Shown here: one piece after another, positions 63,754 through 64,000 of the stretch
Layout of the letters: every line of letters starts with the position of its first letter
How positions within the stretch are numbered: position 1 is the stretch's first letter
Assembly (NCBI RefSeq): GCF_014230355.1
Contig: NZ_JACLAX010000012.1
Span: 33,646 to 97,645, forward strand
Source of the DNA: Novosphingobium piscinae
GTDB lineage: Bacteria > Pseudomonadota > Alphaproteobacteria > Sphingomonadales > Sphingomonadaceae
Direction of reading: 5' to 3'
Length of the DNA: 64,000 nt
The notes under the pieces: generated by a model
What the model saw: only the letters and a program-made list of their open reading frames with translations
Told to the model about the DNA's origin: nothing
The model's database searches: none
Program-made: the position numbers and the translations under genes

Positions 63754-64000
63754 ATGACGGCGAGATCACAAGTGGCAGCCCTGCTGCTCGCAGCCAGCGC
63801 GCTGGCCGCCCCGCAGGCGGCGCTGGCGGCAAGTGCCCGCGAACAGGCGCTGGAGGCCCGGCTCGCCGCGCTCGAGGCGCGGATGCAGCAGCTCCAGCAG
63901 CAGCTGGCCGCGGCGCAGGACGGACAGGCCGCCGCGGCGGCCGCCGCCGGGACCGCCTCGGCCCGCGCCGAGGCCGCGGCCAGCCAGGCCCAGGCCGCCG
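63754..64000 (+). CDS. Secreted coiled-coil protein, probably a porin (partial)
   Basis: The first 82 codons are visible. A signal peptide (MTARSQVAALLLAASALAAP, cleaved near QAALA) is followed by a heptad-like Glu/Leu/Gln helix (EQALEARLAALEARMQQLQQ) and an Ala-rich stretch. This start is typical of periplasm-spanning trimeric porins of the OprO/DcaP type, whose barrel would lie beyond the window, but an efflux adaptor or envelope protein cannot be excluded. AAGGAGAGGG lies just upstream of the ATG. It is divergent from acs across a palindrome-bearing promoter and might admit acetate or other short organic acids. Confidence 0.7.
   Translation, partial: MTARSQVAALLLAASALAAPQAALAASAREQALEARLAALEARMQQLQQQLAAAQDGQAAAAAAAGTASARAEAAASQAQAA

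Overview
The window is a GC-rich (about two thirds or more G+C by eye) alphaproteobacterial chromosome segment, most probably from an order Sphingomonadales organism (Sphingomonas/Novosphingobium-like). The main pointers are the phyR/nepR/ecfG general stress locus, a usg gene, a class I polyhydroxyalkanoate (PHA) synthase with phasin, HWE/HisKA_2-type histidine kinases, DUF2147 and DUF1272 proteins, and the short intergenic inverted repeats typical of this group. I see no prophage, insertion sequence, integrase or CRISPR array. Most of the window is ordinary chromosome; the interest lies in regulatory DNA and a few decayed or atypical genes.

Layout. 1-8.2 kb: 3-oxoacid CoA-transferase (scoA, partial scoB), a universal stress protein followed by a candidate small RNA, an MscS channel, a CHASE3 sensor kinase, polA and a small lipoprotein. 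8.3-17.7 kb: a truncated hemoglobin, a class A beta-lactamase-like protein lacking the usual Glu166, groES-groEL with a CIRCE operator, pdeM, hemF, sodC and the bifunctional (p)ppGpp enzyme gene rel. 17.7-29.5 kb: a cyclophilin, tRNA-Ser, a DUF885 peptidase, a fatty-acid beta-oxidation operon (fadA-fadN-acyl-CoA dehydrogenase-PHA granule protein) and, divergently, a DUF2147 gene, an acyl-CoA ligase and a MerR regulator. Two related palindromes lie in the divergent promoter region.

29.6-35.2 kb: a sucrose-use island with an MFS transporter, a GH68 sucrose hydrolase/levansucrase, a LacI repressor, a ROK fructokinase and the remnant of a dgoA aldolase missing its catalytic core; usg follows. A matching LacI-type operator core lies in front of each arm. 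35.2-43.5 kb: a secreted amidohydrolase preceded by a second, perfect CIRCE element, then tRNA-Cys, an AlaC-type aminotransferase, phaC, a phasin with a long Lys/Ala/Pro tail, clpS and a VIT-family protein. 43.7-48.5 kb: lptF-lptG, a fatty acid desaturase and a GNAT-like protein.

48.5-51.1 kb: the general stress response locus phyR - (decayed kinase fragment) - nepR - ecfG, with two exact EcfG-type promoters. 51.1-57.4 kb: an AI-2E/PerM-family permease, a DAACS symporter, the overlapping glmM-DUF1272-thiD trio and a LOG-family hydrolase. 57.4-64 kb: a solute-symporter/histidine-kinase hybrid (CrbS-like), a LuxR-type response regulator (CrbR-like) with no canonical start codon, acetyl-CoA synthetase and the start of a secreted coiled-coil, possibly porin, gene. 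This last group looks like a self-contained acetate-sensing and acetate-use module, with overlapping palindromes between acs and the outward gene.
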